The position numbers and the translations under genes are program-made. 64,000 nt of DNA, taken from the NCBI GenBank assembly GCA_910574935.1, contig CAJTCU010000002.1, positions 124,001 to 188,000 of the forward strand, given 5' to 3'. Shown here in pieces: positions 47,622 to 55,736 of the stretch; within the stretch, counting starts at the first letter, position 1, and each line of letters starts with the position of its first letter. The stretch is from Oscillospiraceae bacterium. Lineage in GTDB: Bacteria > Bacillota > Clostridia > Oscillospirales > Acutalibacteraceae. Under the pieces are notes generated by a model. The model had not been told where the DNA came from and did no database searches. It worked only from the letters and a program-made list of their open reading frames with translations.

Positions 47622-49358
47622 TTAGGTAGAAGGGTCCACAAAGATCGTTTTATAGTTTACATAAATTACCATCCCCGGCCGTGCGCCCTGGGGCTTACTG
47701 ACGTTTCGTACCTGGGTATAGTCCACCGGCACCTGGGCCGAGCCTTTGGCCCTGCTATGCCCTGCCGCCAGGGCTGCCGCCTCTTCCATGGCTCTGGGGG
47801 TGGGCTGGCGGTTCTCTGTTACCAGCACGGTGTGAGAGCCGGGTATGTTTTTTGTGTGGAACCAAATATCATGATTGTTGGCCAATTTCATGGTCAGCTG
47901 GTCATTCTGCCGGTTATTACGCCCCACCAGCACCGTGAATCCATCTGAAGTCGTAAAACGCAGAGGCGCGCTGATGACCGGCGCCTTCTCCTTTTTTCCG
48001 CTCTTAGCCCGGATATAGCCCTGCTCCTTCAGCTCCGCCTTAATCTCCCCCAGGTCCCGCTCGTTCTCTGCCCTGGCCAGGGCGTCCAAAACCGAGTCCA
48101 GATACTCCAGCTCTCTTCCAGCCAGCTCAATCTGCTGGGTCAGCTTTTCCTCCGCTATTTTGGCTTTTCGGTATTCTTTATAGTATTTTTGCGCATTCTG
48201 ATTGGGCGTCAGCGCTGGGTCTAGCTTAATGCCCACCACCGGCTGGTCCTCCTCATAAAAATTCACCAGCTCCGCGCGGTCCGCGCCCTTTTCCAGGCTG
48301 TGCAGGTTGGCGCTTAGCAGGTCCCCCGCCACCCGCAGGGCCTCCCGCTGGGCACACTGGTCCAGCTCCCCCTTTTGGGCATTGATCTTTCGGGCCAGCC
48401 GCTGGGAATGGTTGGAGAGCAGCCGCAGTAAGTCCTGCTCCCGCACCCGCATCCGCTCCAGCTGGTCCCGTTCCCTGTAAAAGTCGTCCAGCATTTGAGA
48501 AAAGGTATCTCCCTGGCGCACCACTGCCGAGGTGCCGTACTGCTGAATATCCGTAAAAGAAAAGTCCATAGGCTTCTTCTGTAGATTCACCGCCATGTAG
48601 GGCGTACCAGAAACCTCTTTCACCATCTCCCGCCATTTCTGGTAAAAGTAGCCCAAACGGAAACGCTGCTCTTCGTCCATGGTAAAGGCGGTCAGGTCCC
48701 TGCCCCTTCCCACCCGGTGGGCCAGCTCCCGGCATACCACTGGCGAGACCCCCTGCAATACGGCCAGCAAAGCCTTAGAGAGTTCCATGTCTCTGGGCAG
48801 GGCTGCCAGGGCGGCCGCCAGGTCTTGGCTGGTGGCGTTTAGCATACACAGCTTATCCTGGGGAGGCGGCAGGTGGTAGGTGAGCCCAGGCAGCACCAGC
48901 CGCTGGGAGCTCATCTCCGCGTCCACCCGCTTGAGGGAGTCTATAATTTTTCCGTCAGGCCCAGTAAGGATTATGTTGCTGTAGCGGCCCATAATCTCCA
49001 TGGTCAGGGTAAGAACCACATGGTCTCCCAGCTCATCTATGGAATCAAAGTCAAAGTGCAATAGCCGCTCCAGCTCCGGCTGGCGGATCCCCACCAGCTT
49101 GGCCCCTTGGAGCTTTTTGCGTAGCAGCATGCACAGCATGGGGGGCTGCTTGGGGTTTTCCAGGGGAATGGCGGTAAAATGGACCCGGGCGCTATTGGCC
49201 CGGGCAGAGAACAGCACCTTTTCCCCTCCCTCCCGGCTGCGGAAGGCCACCACCAGCTCCTCCCGGTTGGGCTGGTGAATCTTATCCACCCGGGCCCCAA
49301 TAAGCCTTTCTTCCAGTTCTTTTTTTAAGTGGCGCAAAAACGCCCCGTCCAGTGCCAT
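47622..49358 (-). CDS. rqcH: RqcH, NFACT-family ribosome quality-control protein
   Basis: It binds 50S subunits with stalled peptidyl-tRNA and directs Ala tailing. The NFACT-N domain (ALDGAFLRHLKKELEERLIGARVDKIHQP) is followed by HhH segments, a long coiled coil (about residues 290-430, including NQNAQKYYKEYRKAKIAEEKL) and the NFACT-R domain with NHDIWFHTKNIPGSHTVL. The 578 residues are full length. It also resembles the older fibronectin-binding protein annotation. It begins the conserved core-chromosome stretch. Confidence 0.95.
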   Translation of the reverse strand: MALDGAFLRHLKKELEERLIGARVDKIHQPNREELVVAFRSREGGEKVLFSARANSARVHFTAIPLENPKQPPMLCMLLRKKLQGAKLVGIRQPELERLLHFDFDSIDELGDHVVLTLTMEIMGRYSNIILTGPDGKIIDSLKRVDAEMSSQRLVLPGLTYHLPPPQDKLCMLNATSQDLAAALAALPRDMELSKALLAVLQGVSPVVCRELAHRVGRGRDLTAFTMDEEQRFRLGYFYQKWREMVKEVSGTPYMAVNLQKKPMDFSFTDIQQYGTSAVVRQGDTFSQMLDDFYRERDQLERMRVREQDLLRLLSNHSQRLARKINAQKGELDQCAQREALRVAGDLLSANLHSLEKGADRAELVNFYEEDQPVVGIKLDPALTPNQNAQKYYKEYRKAKIAEEKLTQQIELAGRELEYLDSVLDALARAENERDLGEIKAELKEQGYIRAKSGKKEKAPVISAPLRFTTSDGFTVLVGRNNRQNDQLTMKLANNHDIWFHTKNIPGSHTVLVTENRQPTPRAMEEAAALAAGHSRAKGSAQVPVDYTQVRNVSKPQGARPGMVIYVNYKTIFVDPST

Positions 49359-49371
49359 AGTTTCTTCCTTT

Positions 49372-49836
49372 CTATATTAAATCCAATTTCATCACTTTTC
49401 GGGTCTCTTGAAATCCCCGGCTCTCATATAGGCCAATGGCCCTGGCGTTCTCTGCCAAGACCCCCAGCTCCACAAATTCCGCGCCACGGCCCCGGGCCCA
49501 GTCCTCTACCCCTTGCAGCAGGGCTTTTCCCAGGCCCTGCCCCTGGTGGTTCGGGTCCACGGCCAGATCCATCAGATAGACGTATTTCCGGGGCAAAAAG
49601 GCCGGATAAGGCGGCGTCTCCTTTTGCTGTACAAGAGCAAAGCCCAGCACTTCCTCCCCCTCCCGGGCCACCAGGACATCCTCTTCTCCACTTGCCAGCA
49701 CGGAACGCACAAACTTTTCATCCGCTGCCCCAGGCCGAAACATGTCCGGCTGTAGCTGGGCCATTTCTCTGTTCAACACTGTATAAAGCTGAAAAACGCG
49801 GGGCAGGTCCTCTGCCCTGGCTGGTTCAATGGTCAT
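49372..49836 (-). CDS. GNAT-family N-acetyltransferase
   Basis: A 154-residue acetyltransferase. The acetyl-CoA loop is VDPNHQGQGLGKALLQ (Q/RxxGxG/A), preceded by YVYLMDLAV and followed by FVELGVLAENARAIGLYESRGF. The substrate is unknown. AGGAGACAAT precedes the ATG. It may be co-transcribed with the rqcH gene downstream. Confidence 0.9.
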   Translation of the reverse strand: MTIEPARAEDLPRVFQLYTVLNREMAQLQPDMFRPGAADEKFVRSVLASGEEDVLVAREGEEVLGFALVQQKETPPYPAFLPRKYVYLMDLAVDPNHQGQGLGKALLQGVEDWARGRGAEFVELGVLAENARAIGLYESRGFQETRKVMKLDLI

Positions 49837-49860
49837 ATTGTCTCCTCCTAAATTGGGGTA

Positions 49861-49961
49861 TGTTTAAAAATCGGAGAAATGCTGGCGCCTTTCCAGGATT
49901 TTTGACGCCGAAGCCACCATTTCCGGGCAAAACAGACCCTGTTTCGGGTGTTTTCTAACAG
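49861..49961. repeat. Intergenic MITE-like repeat, copy 1 (short)
   Basis: A 101-bp version of the repeat found also at 52,256, 62,185 and 62,552. Ends are TGTTTAAAAATCGGAG and the complement of TGTTAGAAAAC. Confidence 0.6.
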
Positions 49962-49964
49962 ACT

Positions 49965-50141
49965 CTAGTACCGGATGATATAATAGATGACATAAACCCA
50001 GCTAAGCAGGCCGTGGAAGATGGCCCAGCCCACTGAATGCCAGTTGCAGTAACTAATCACCATAGCCAGGGCACTGCCAAAGGTAATGCCCGTTTTTACC
50101 GTCTTTTTGATACCTTCTCTTTTACTCTCCGGATATTCCAT
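49965..50141 (-). CDS. 58-residue membrane protein
   Basis: A small protein: charged N-terminus (MEYPESKREGIKKTVKTG), then FGSALAMVISYCNW and GWAIFHGLLSWVYVIYYII as membrane segments. GGAGGAG precedes the ATG. Similar one- or two-TM proteins near nif3 and trmK are seen in Clostridia, but the function is not known. Confidence 0.7.
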   Translation of the reverse strand: MEYPESKREGIKKTVKTGITFGSALAMVISYCNWHSVGWAIFHGLLSWVYVIYYIIRY

Positions 50142-50165
50142 TTCCGCTCTCCTCCGCCGCTTTGG

Positions 50166-50933
50166 CTATATGGTTTCAAAAGGCGCATGTTCCGCCTTGC
50201 TCAACAAAAAGGCTGTGTCCGGCAGCCGCCTTTTCAGGTAGGCTGCCAGAAACTGGGCAAACACCTTCTCAGTCTCATAATGTCCCGCCACCACACAGGT
50301 CAAGCCAGTGCGGGCGGCCTCCAGGGCCTCATGATGGTCCATCTCGCCAGTCACATAGGCGTCGGCTCCCCGGCAGGCAGCGTAGTAGACCTGGTTTCCC
50401 CCTGCCCCGCCGCAGAGGAACACCTTGCGCACCATGCCGCCCCCATCGATGAGCTTTACCGCTCCAGCCCCCAGCCGCTCCTTCACCAGCCGGGCAAATT
50501 CCACAGGCTCCATAGGGCTTTCCAGCTCACCGGAAAACAGTACGGCCTCTTCTCCAAACACGTCCTCGGCTCGGATATTCCGCAGGCCCAGCCGCCCGGC
50601 CAGGGCCACGTTTACCCCACACACTGGAGACAGGTCCAGGTTGGTGTGGCAGCACAGGGCGGCTATGCCTTTTTTGGCCAGCCGATAGGGAATGTCCCGG
50701 CTCTTCAGGGCTTTCAGGGCCTGGAAAATCACCGGGTGGTGGCTGATAATCAGGTTGGCGTTCATGGCGGAGGCTTCCTCCACTACCGCCTCGGTAATGT
50801 CCAGACACAACAGGGCCCGGGTTACCACAGCGCTGGCGTCCCCCACCAAAAGACCGGAGTTATCAAACCCCAATTGAGAGGAAAAGGGCGCCACCGCGTT
50901 GATCACATCATATATATCGCAAATTCGAGCCAT
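50166..50933 (-). CDS. Nif3-like dinuclear metal-centre protein
   Basis: A 255-residue YqfO/NIF3 protein. GFDNSGLLVGD, NANLIISHHPVIFQAL, GIAALCCHTNLDLSPVCGVN and VVAGHYETEK carry the His/Asp/Glu ligands of the dimetal site. The role is unsettled; GTP cyclohydrolase-type and other hydrolase activities have been suggested for the family. The ATG at 50,933 follows AGAGGAGTG. It lies behind trmK, the usual order in Firmicutes. Confidence 0.93.
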   Translation of the reverse strand: MARICDIYDVINAVAPFSSQLGFDNSGLLVGDASAVVTRALLCLDITEAVVEEASAMNANLIISHHPVIFQALKALKSRDIPYRLAKKGIAALCCHTNLDLSPVCGVNVALAGRLGLRNIRAEDVFGEEAVLFSGELESPMEPVEFARLVKERLGAGAVKLIDGGGMVRKVFLCGGAGGNQVYYAACRGADAYVTGEMDHHEALEAARTGLTCVVAGHYETEKVFAQFLAAYLKRRLPDTAFLLSKAEHAPFETI

Positions 50934-51002
50934 AAGCTTCACTCCTCTTGAAAATTCACAGCAAGCAGAAAGGATGTCTCCTAATTCCCCGGCCCTTTTC
51001 CA

Positions 51003-51686
51003 TCATTCAGCATATTTTTCCCGAATCTCCCCAATGATTTCCCGAAGCTTTCGGGCCTCCTCTGTTTCTCCCCTGTGCTCAGATCCCGCTAAACGGTCTG
51101 TTAGCACGCGCACCATTTTGGCCGCATACCGGTTTGCGGCCGGGCCCGGAGGCAGCGCGCCCATATAGGGAAAGATTTCCTCTGTCTCTGGGCAGCGGCC
51201 TATGTACCGGGCGGAAAAAGCAGAGTAAACCCTGTCCGCGTCCTCCACGGCCAGCTCCCGCTCTACCTGGAATCCCCTGCGGCACAGGCCCAGCCTCAGC
51301 CGGTCCGCCGCGCTCATGGGCTGAAGAATCAGCCGCTTTTCTGGGCTGCGCAGCCACTCTGCCTCTACTATGCGCAAAATCATCTGGCCGCCCATGCCCG
51401 CCACCACAATGTCCTGGGCGTCCTCTGGCGTCAGGCCCTCCAGGCCGTCGCCCAGCACCAGCCGCAGCCGGTCCTGCACGCCATATAGATGGGCGTGGGC
51501 CCTGGCGGACTCCAGCGGGCCTGGGTTTATGTCGCAGGCCACGGCCCAGGGCACCTTTCCGGTACGCAGCAGCCAAATGGGCAGGTAGGCATGGTCCGTA
51601 CCCACATCGGCCACCGGCGAGCCCTGGCGCACCAGCTCCGCACAGGCGGCAAGCCGGGGCCCCAACTGAAACAGAGGTCTTGCCAT
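51003..51686 (-). CDS. trmK: TrmK tRNA (adenine22-N1)-methyltransferase
   Basis: It methylates N1 of A22 in tRNA. The SAM-binding motif is GSPVADVGTDHAYLPIWLL, and DIVVAGMGGQMILRIVE is the conserved motif IV region; LILQPMSAADRLR and the C-terminal helices complete the family pattern. The 227 residues are normal length. It is followed by nif3, as is usual in Firmicutes. Confidence 0.93.
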   Translation of the reverse strand: MARPLFQLGPRLAACAELVRQGSPVADVGTDHAYLPIWLLRTGKVPWAVACDINPGPLESARAHAHLYGVQDRLRLVLGDGLEGLTPEDAQDIVVAGMGGQMILRIVEAEWLRSPEKRLILQPMSAADRLRLGLCRRGFQVERELAVEDADRVYSAFSARYIGRCPETEEIFPYMGALPPGPAANRYAAKMVRVLTDRLAGSEHRGETEEARKLREIIGEIREKYAE

Positions 51687-51820
51687 TCATTCCGCCTCCC
51701 CCAAAAATCCCTGAATAAACCATATGCCGCCTGAACACAAGGGCTACCGAAACAGCCCCCGGCCCAGCGGCAACCGGCGTAAACAGCCTGTTTTAAAACA
51801 TGGCTAAGCAATTTATTTGT

Positions 51821-51928
51821 GGTGAGTAATTTACTTACGGTGAGTAATTTACTTACGGTGAGTAATTTACTTACGGTGAGTAATTTACTTACGGTGAGTA
51901 ATTTACTTACGGTGAGTAATTTACTTAC
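51821..51928. repeat. Six perfect copies of an 18-bp unit
   Basis: The unit GGTGAGTAATTTACTTAC occurs six times head to tail without mismatch. Each unit is itself partly palindromic (AGTAAATTACT-like on the reverse strand). The last copy covers the stop codon of the DUF1858 gene. Confidence 0.95.
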
Positions 51929-52124
51929 TCATGTGTTCATTGATCTTCTTAACCAGCTCCTCGGGATCCACCCCATGAACCGCGCAGGCCTGCTCCAGGG
52001 TCTCGCCCCGAGCGGAAGGACAACCCAGACAATGCATGCCCATCTCCAGGAAATAGGGGGCGGTAGACTGGTCCATATCCAGAATATCGCCTATGATGGT
52101 ATCTTTTGTAATAGAAGTAGCCAT
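51921..52124 (-). CDS. DUF1858-domain protein
   Basis: A 67-residue protein: ITKDTIIGDILDMDQSTAPYFLEMGMHCLGCPSARGETLEQAC. The CLGC pair is typical of DUF1858 and may bind a metal or be redox-active. GAGGAATGTG precedes the ATG. The final codons (ATG AGT AAG TAA) belong to the first unit of the 18-bp repeat array. Confidence 0.88.
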   Translation of the reverse strand: MATSITKDTIIGDILDMDQSTAPYFLEMGMHCLGCPSARGETLEQACAVHGVDPEELVKKINEHMSK

Positions 52125-52433
52125 TTTAGCACATTCCTCTCTTTATAAGCTAAAGTTTCGGCGCCTTTCGCACCTGTTTACTTCTATTATAATACCCTTT
52201 TCGCTGGGATGCAATACTTAAAAAAATTTGGTTTCCATTTTTTAGGCTTAAAGTCTGTTTCAAAATAAAGGAAATGACGGATATTTGATTTAGAAGCGGA
52301 CGGATGCAAGGAAAAGCCCTAAACCAGCCCAGTGATTATCGCGGCTTCTTGCCCCGGAACATGGCCGCTCTTTTCCTTAAAAGACGGCGTTTCCAATTTT
52401 ACAAACAAGCCCTCCATGTTCTAGAAACCACCT
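52125..52433. other. Non-coding gap with MITE-like repeat copy 2
   Basis: No gene is seen. A minus-strand promoter-like TATAAT lies near 52,193-52,188 for the DUF1858 gene. The MITE-like repeat (153 bp) fills 52,256-52,408: ends TGTTTCAAAATAA and TTTTACAAACA. Confidence 0.6.
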
Positions 52434-53225
52434 TTATCCAAACTGTTCCCGCATATAGCCCAGCAGCTTTTTCTCCCGGCGGCTTACCTGCACCTGGGTC
52501 ATGCCCAGCAGCTGGGCGGTCTGGGTTTGGGTCATGTTCTGGTAATACCGGCAGTAAATCAGCCTGCGGTCCCGCTCTTCCATACCGTCTATAATGGTTT
52601 GCAGGGTTAGCCGCTCGGTCAGTTGCTCCTCCGGGGCCTCCACCGGTATCTCCAGCTGGGTACCCTCTTCCCCACCGGTCAGGGACAAGGGCTTGTTTAG
52701 GGCGCCAAGAGCCAGCGCCGCCTTTTCTGGCGTAATCTCCAAAGTTTTTGCAATCTGCTCCACTGTGGCGGCCTGTCCGGTGTTTTGACTAATGTCCTCC
52801 GCCACCTTTCGCACCTGCCGCGCCAGCTCATGCAGTCCCCGAGAAACCCGCACCGCGCCGCCGTCCCGGAAAAGTCTGCGTACCTCTCCCAAAATCACCG
52901 GCACTGCGTAAGTGGAAAACCGTACGCCCCGGCTGGGGTCAAAATTTTCCGCCGCTTTTACCAGTCCCACGCACCCGGCCTGGAACAGGTCCTCATACTC
53001 TATCCCCCGGCCCATAAACCGCCGGGCGCACAGGTGGGCCAGGCCCAGGTTGTCCTCTATCTGCCGGGATAGGTCCACTTCTCCCTGCTTTGCCACTGCG
53101 CCCCCACTTTTTTGTGTGAAAAGAGCTTCCTCTGGCCGTGCGCCTGCCTCCTCTCCCACTGGCCCCCCCTCAAAGGGCAAGCGGGCCTCTTCCGCCGCCA
53201 AGGCGGGGCTACTCTTTGGGTTCAA
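52434..53225 (-). CDS. sigF: Sporulation sigma factor SigF
   Basis: This is the forespore-specific sigma factor. Region 2 is seen in RQIEDNLGLAHLCARRFMGRG, IEYEDLFQAGCVGLVKAAENFD and VRFSTYAVPVILGEVRRLFRD. Region 3 contains VSRGLHELARQVRKVAEDI, and region 4 is MEERDRRLIYCRYYQNMTQTQTAQLLGMTQVQVSRREKK-like, ending MREQFG. The operon order spoIIAA-spoIIAB-sigF supports the call. The start is unclear: the TTG at 53,225 overlaps spoIIAB but has no RBS, and a GTG nearer residue 46 may be used. Confidence 0.95.
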   Translation of the reverse strand: MNPKSSPALAAEEARLPFEGGPVGEEAGARPEEALFTQKSGGAVAKQGEVDLSRQIEDNLGLAHLCARRFMGRGIEYEDLFQAGCVGLVKAAENFDPSRGVRFSTYAVPVILGEVRRLFRDGGAVRVSRGLHELARQVRKVAEDISQNTGQAATVEQIAKTLEITPEKAALALGALNKPLSLTGGEEGTQLEIPVEAPEEQLTERLTLQTIIDGMEERDRRLIYCRYYQNMTQTQTAQLLGMTQVQVSRREKKLLGYMREQFG

Positions 53226-53640
53226 ACTGCTTGGTCAGCGTTACGCTGGTGCCCTTGCCCACGGCCGAAGTCACCCGCACGCTGTCGCAGAAGCTCTGCA
53301 TCACGGCAAATCCCAGCCCGGCCCGCTCTTGGCCGCCAGTGGTAAACAGTGGCTCCATGGCCTGGGGAATATCTGGAATGCCACAGCCCTTATCCCGCAC
53401 ACGGACCACAGCCTTGCCGCCCTCAAAAATTTTCACCGTTATGTATACAGTCCCCATCTTCTCCCGGTAGCCATGGACAATGGCGTTGGTTACCGCCTCG
53501 GAAACCGCTGTACGAATGTCCGAAAGGTCCGCCACCGTGGGGTCCAGCTGGGCCAAAAAAGCCCCCACCGCCGCCCGGGCAAAGCTTTCGTTCACCGAAT
53601 GGGAGGAAAAGCTAAGCTGCATCTGATTCACTGGCCTCAT
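53209..53640 (-). CDS. spoIIAB: Anti-sigma-F factor SpoIIAB
   Basis: A serine kinase of the GHKL fold that binds SigF and phosphorylates SpoIIAA. The 143 residues contain the N box (AVSEAVTNAIVHGYREK), VRVRDKGCGIPDIPQAM and GLGFAVMQSFCDSVRV, forming the ATP-binding site. The ATG overlaps the spoIIAA stop (TGATG-type joint). Confidence 0.95.
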   Translation of the reverse strand: MRPVNQMQLSFSSHSVNESFARAAVGAFLAQLDPTVADLSDIRTAVSEAVTNAIVHGYREKMGTVYITVKIFEGGKAVVRVRDKGCGIPDIPQAMEPLFTTGGQERAGLGFAVMQSFCDSVRVTSAVGKGTSVTLTKQFEPKE

Positions 53641-53957
53641 CAGCCCGCCCTCCTTTCAATGGCCGCCACTGTGGAAATACCGGCCAGCTCTACCATTTTA
53701 TTTAGATTGGGCGAAAGCCCGCACAGCACCACCCGGCCTTTCCAAAAGCCGCACAGGCGCACCCGGCCCAGGATGAGCCCCACGCCGGAGCTGTCCATAA
53801 AGGGCACGTCGGAAAAGTCCAGGCGAAGGCAATAGGGCTTTAGTTTTTGGGCGGTGTCGTCAATGGACTCCCGCATTTCCCGGGCCGTGTGGTGGTCTAT
53901 CTCGCCGCCCAGCTTGGCGGTGAGCACGCCTTCTTTGTAACTGAGCTGAATACTCAT
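53640..53957 (-). CDS. spoIIAA: Anti-anti-sigma factor SpoIIAA
   Basis: A 105-residue STAS protein. GEIDHHTAREMRESIDD and FSDVPFMDSSGVGLILGR carry the phosphorylated Ser (DSSGVG) region. In its unphosphorylated form it frees SigF from SpoIIAB. AAAGGAAG precedes the ATG. It starts the three-gene sporulation operon. Confidence 0.95.
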   Translation of the reverse strand: MSIQLSYKEGVLTAKLGGEIDHHTAREMRESIDDTAQKLKPYCLRLDFSDVPFMDSSGVGLILGRVRLCGFWKGRVVLCGLSPNLNKMVELAGISTVAAIERRAG

Positions 53958-54184
53958 TTTATACTTCCTTTCTTTTGTATAAATGTTGGGTCAGCGAGAT
54001 TCGATAAAGGCCAAGAGAGTGTCCAAGCAACCGAATCCATAATATATTAATAATACCAATGTATCCTACGTCGTTCTCTTAGGAAAACTTTTCTATCGGC
54101 GCCGCGCAGTCTGTCCCATTTCTCGTCCCCAGACCAGCTACCACCATTTTACACAGATTTTCCCGCGTTTTTTGCAAAACCCTG

Positions 54185-55471
54185 TCAGCAATCCCTTATT
54201 TTTTTCCACAGCAGTTCCCGCGCTTCCCCCGCCAGATAAAACGATCCGCAAACCACCAGGGCGTCCTCCTCCCCCAGGTCCTTCAGGGCCATTTCCAAAG
54301 CCTGCTCTACACTTTCCGCCGCTATGGTCCGCAAGCAGAAGGGAGCCGCCACCGCCGCCAGATCATGGGCGCTAAGGGCCCGGGGATTATTCGGGGCCAC
54401 TGTTACAATCTGGTCAAACAGCGGCCCCAGAATTTCTAAAGCCGAAGCGCTGTCTTTGTCTGACATCATGCCCATCACAGCCACCCGCCGCCCTGGCACA
54501 AACCGCAGCAAGGCGTCCTTCAGCGCCAGAGCGCAGCCCGGGTTGTGGCCGCCGTCCAAAAGACACAAGGGCTTTTTGCTAATAATCTCCATGCGCGCGG
54601 GGATAAAGGCCTTTGCAAACCCTGCCGCCAGGTCCTCGTCTGAAATATGAAAGCCCCGGGTACGCAATATTTTGATGATTTCCAGCACGGTTGCGGCATT
54701 TTTCACCTGGTGTTCTCCCAAAAAGGGCGTACGCAGCCGCAGGCCCTCTGCCTGGAACACCGTACCCTCCATGCTCTCGCTTAGCACCTGAATCCGGCTT
54801 AGATCCGGCACAGCCAGAGACGCGTGTTTTTCCGTGCAGGCCTGTTCTATCACAGCCCGCACCTCTGGCGGCTGCTGGGGATACAGCGCCACCCGTCCGC
54901 CTTCTTTAATAACCCCGGACTTTTCCCGGGCAATCTGTTCTACCGTATCCCCCAGCCAGGCCGTGTGGTCCAGAGAGATGGATACCATGGCTGCCACCTC
55001 TGGGGTGGGAATCACATTCGTAGCATCATACAGGCCGCCCATGCCCACCTCCAGCACCACCACGTCGCAGGCCTTTTTCGCGAACCAGTGGAACCCAATG
55101 GCGGTGACCAGCTCGAACTCGGAGATGCGGCAGTCCTCCGCGTCCAGGCGCTCTACTACAGGCCAGATCTCCTCCATCTCCTGGGCAAACTCCTCCTTTG
55201 TAATCATCTCCCCGTTGATTTGAAACCGCTCGCGAAAATCCACCACATATGGCGACGGGTTTATGCCGGTGCGGTAGCCGCTCTGCCGCAGCACACTTGC
55301 AGTAAGGGCACAGGTGGTTCCCTTGCCGTTGGTTCCGCAAACATGGACGTACCGCAGGCTTTCCTGGGGATTGCCCAGTTCTTTCAGCAGACGCTGAATC
55401 CGCTCCAGCCCGGGCTGCATCCCGAAAAGCAGCCGGGAATTCACCTTTGCCATAGCCTGGTCATAAGTCAT
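54185..55471 (-). CDS. folC: Folylpolyglutamate/dihydrofolate synthase FolC
   Basis: An ATP-dependent Mur-ligase-type enzyme that adds Glu to folates. The P-loop is YVHVCGTNGKGTTCALTASVL, and the family motifs CDVVVLEVGMGGLYDATN and ISLDHTAWLGDTVEQIAREKSGVIK are present, with LLDGGHNPGCALALKD in the C-terminal domain. The 428 residues are full length. It is transcribed away from the fapA-type gene. Confidence 0.95.
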   Translation of the reverse strand: MTYDQAMAKVNSRLLFGMQPGLERIQRLLKELGNPQESLRYVHVCGTNGKGTTCALTASVLRQSGYRTGINPSPYVVDFRERFQINGEMITKEEFAQEMEEIWPVVERLDAEDCRISEFELVTAIGFHWFAKKACDVVVLEVGMGGLYDATNVIPTPEVAAMVSISLDHTAWLGDTVEQIAREKSGVIKEGGRVALYPQQPPEVRAVIEQACTEKHASLAVPDLSRIQVLSESMEGTVFQAEGLRLRTPFLGEHQVKNAATVLEIIKILRTRGFHISDEDLAAGFAKAFIPARMEIISKKPLCLLDGGHNPGCALALKDALLRFVPGRRVAVMGMMSDKDSASALEILGPLFDQIVTVAPNNPRALSAHDLAAVAAPFCLRTIAAESVEQALEMALKDLGEEDALVVCGSFYLAGEARELLWKKIRDC

Positions 55472-55625
55472 ATCAGTCTCCCCCTATTCTAAATTTTCAA
55501 GATGATTTTAAGTATAGCATGCTGAAATAGCTTTGTCAAAAATGGGTGTAATATAGAAAATCCATTCATTTTTTTCATCTTTTCCAGACTCTGTCAGAAA
55601 TTTTTATTCAATTTCAAAGTTCCCC

Positions 55626-55654
55626 TTGTAAAAAACTCTCCAACCAGCTATAAT
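55626..55654 (+). promoter_or_regulatory. Promoter for the FapA-like gene
   Basis: TTGTAA (55,626-55,631), 17-bp spacer, TATAAT (55,649-55,654). A short leader ORF with AAGGAG starts at 55,700 in another frame. Confidence 0.7.
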
Positions 55655-55736
55655 GTATGCAGAGTATCTTGTGATAGGTTTTGAAAGAAGTAAGGAGCCA
55701 TGATCACACCATTGAAAGAAAGTGAGGTGCCCCCCT

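Noticed and set aside
51821-51928. CRISPR-like array
   Set aside because: The 18-bp units follow each other directly, with no spacers and no cas genes.
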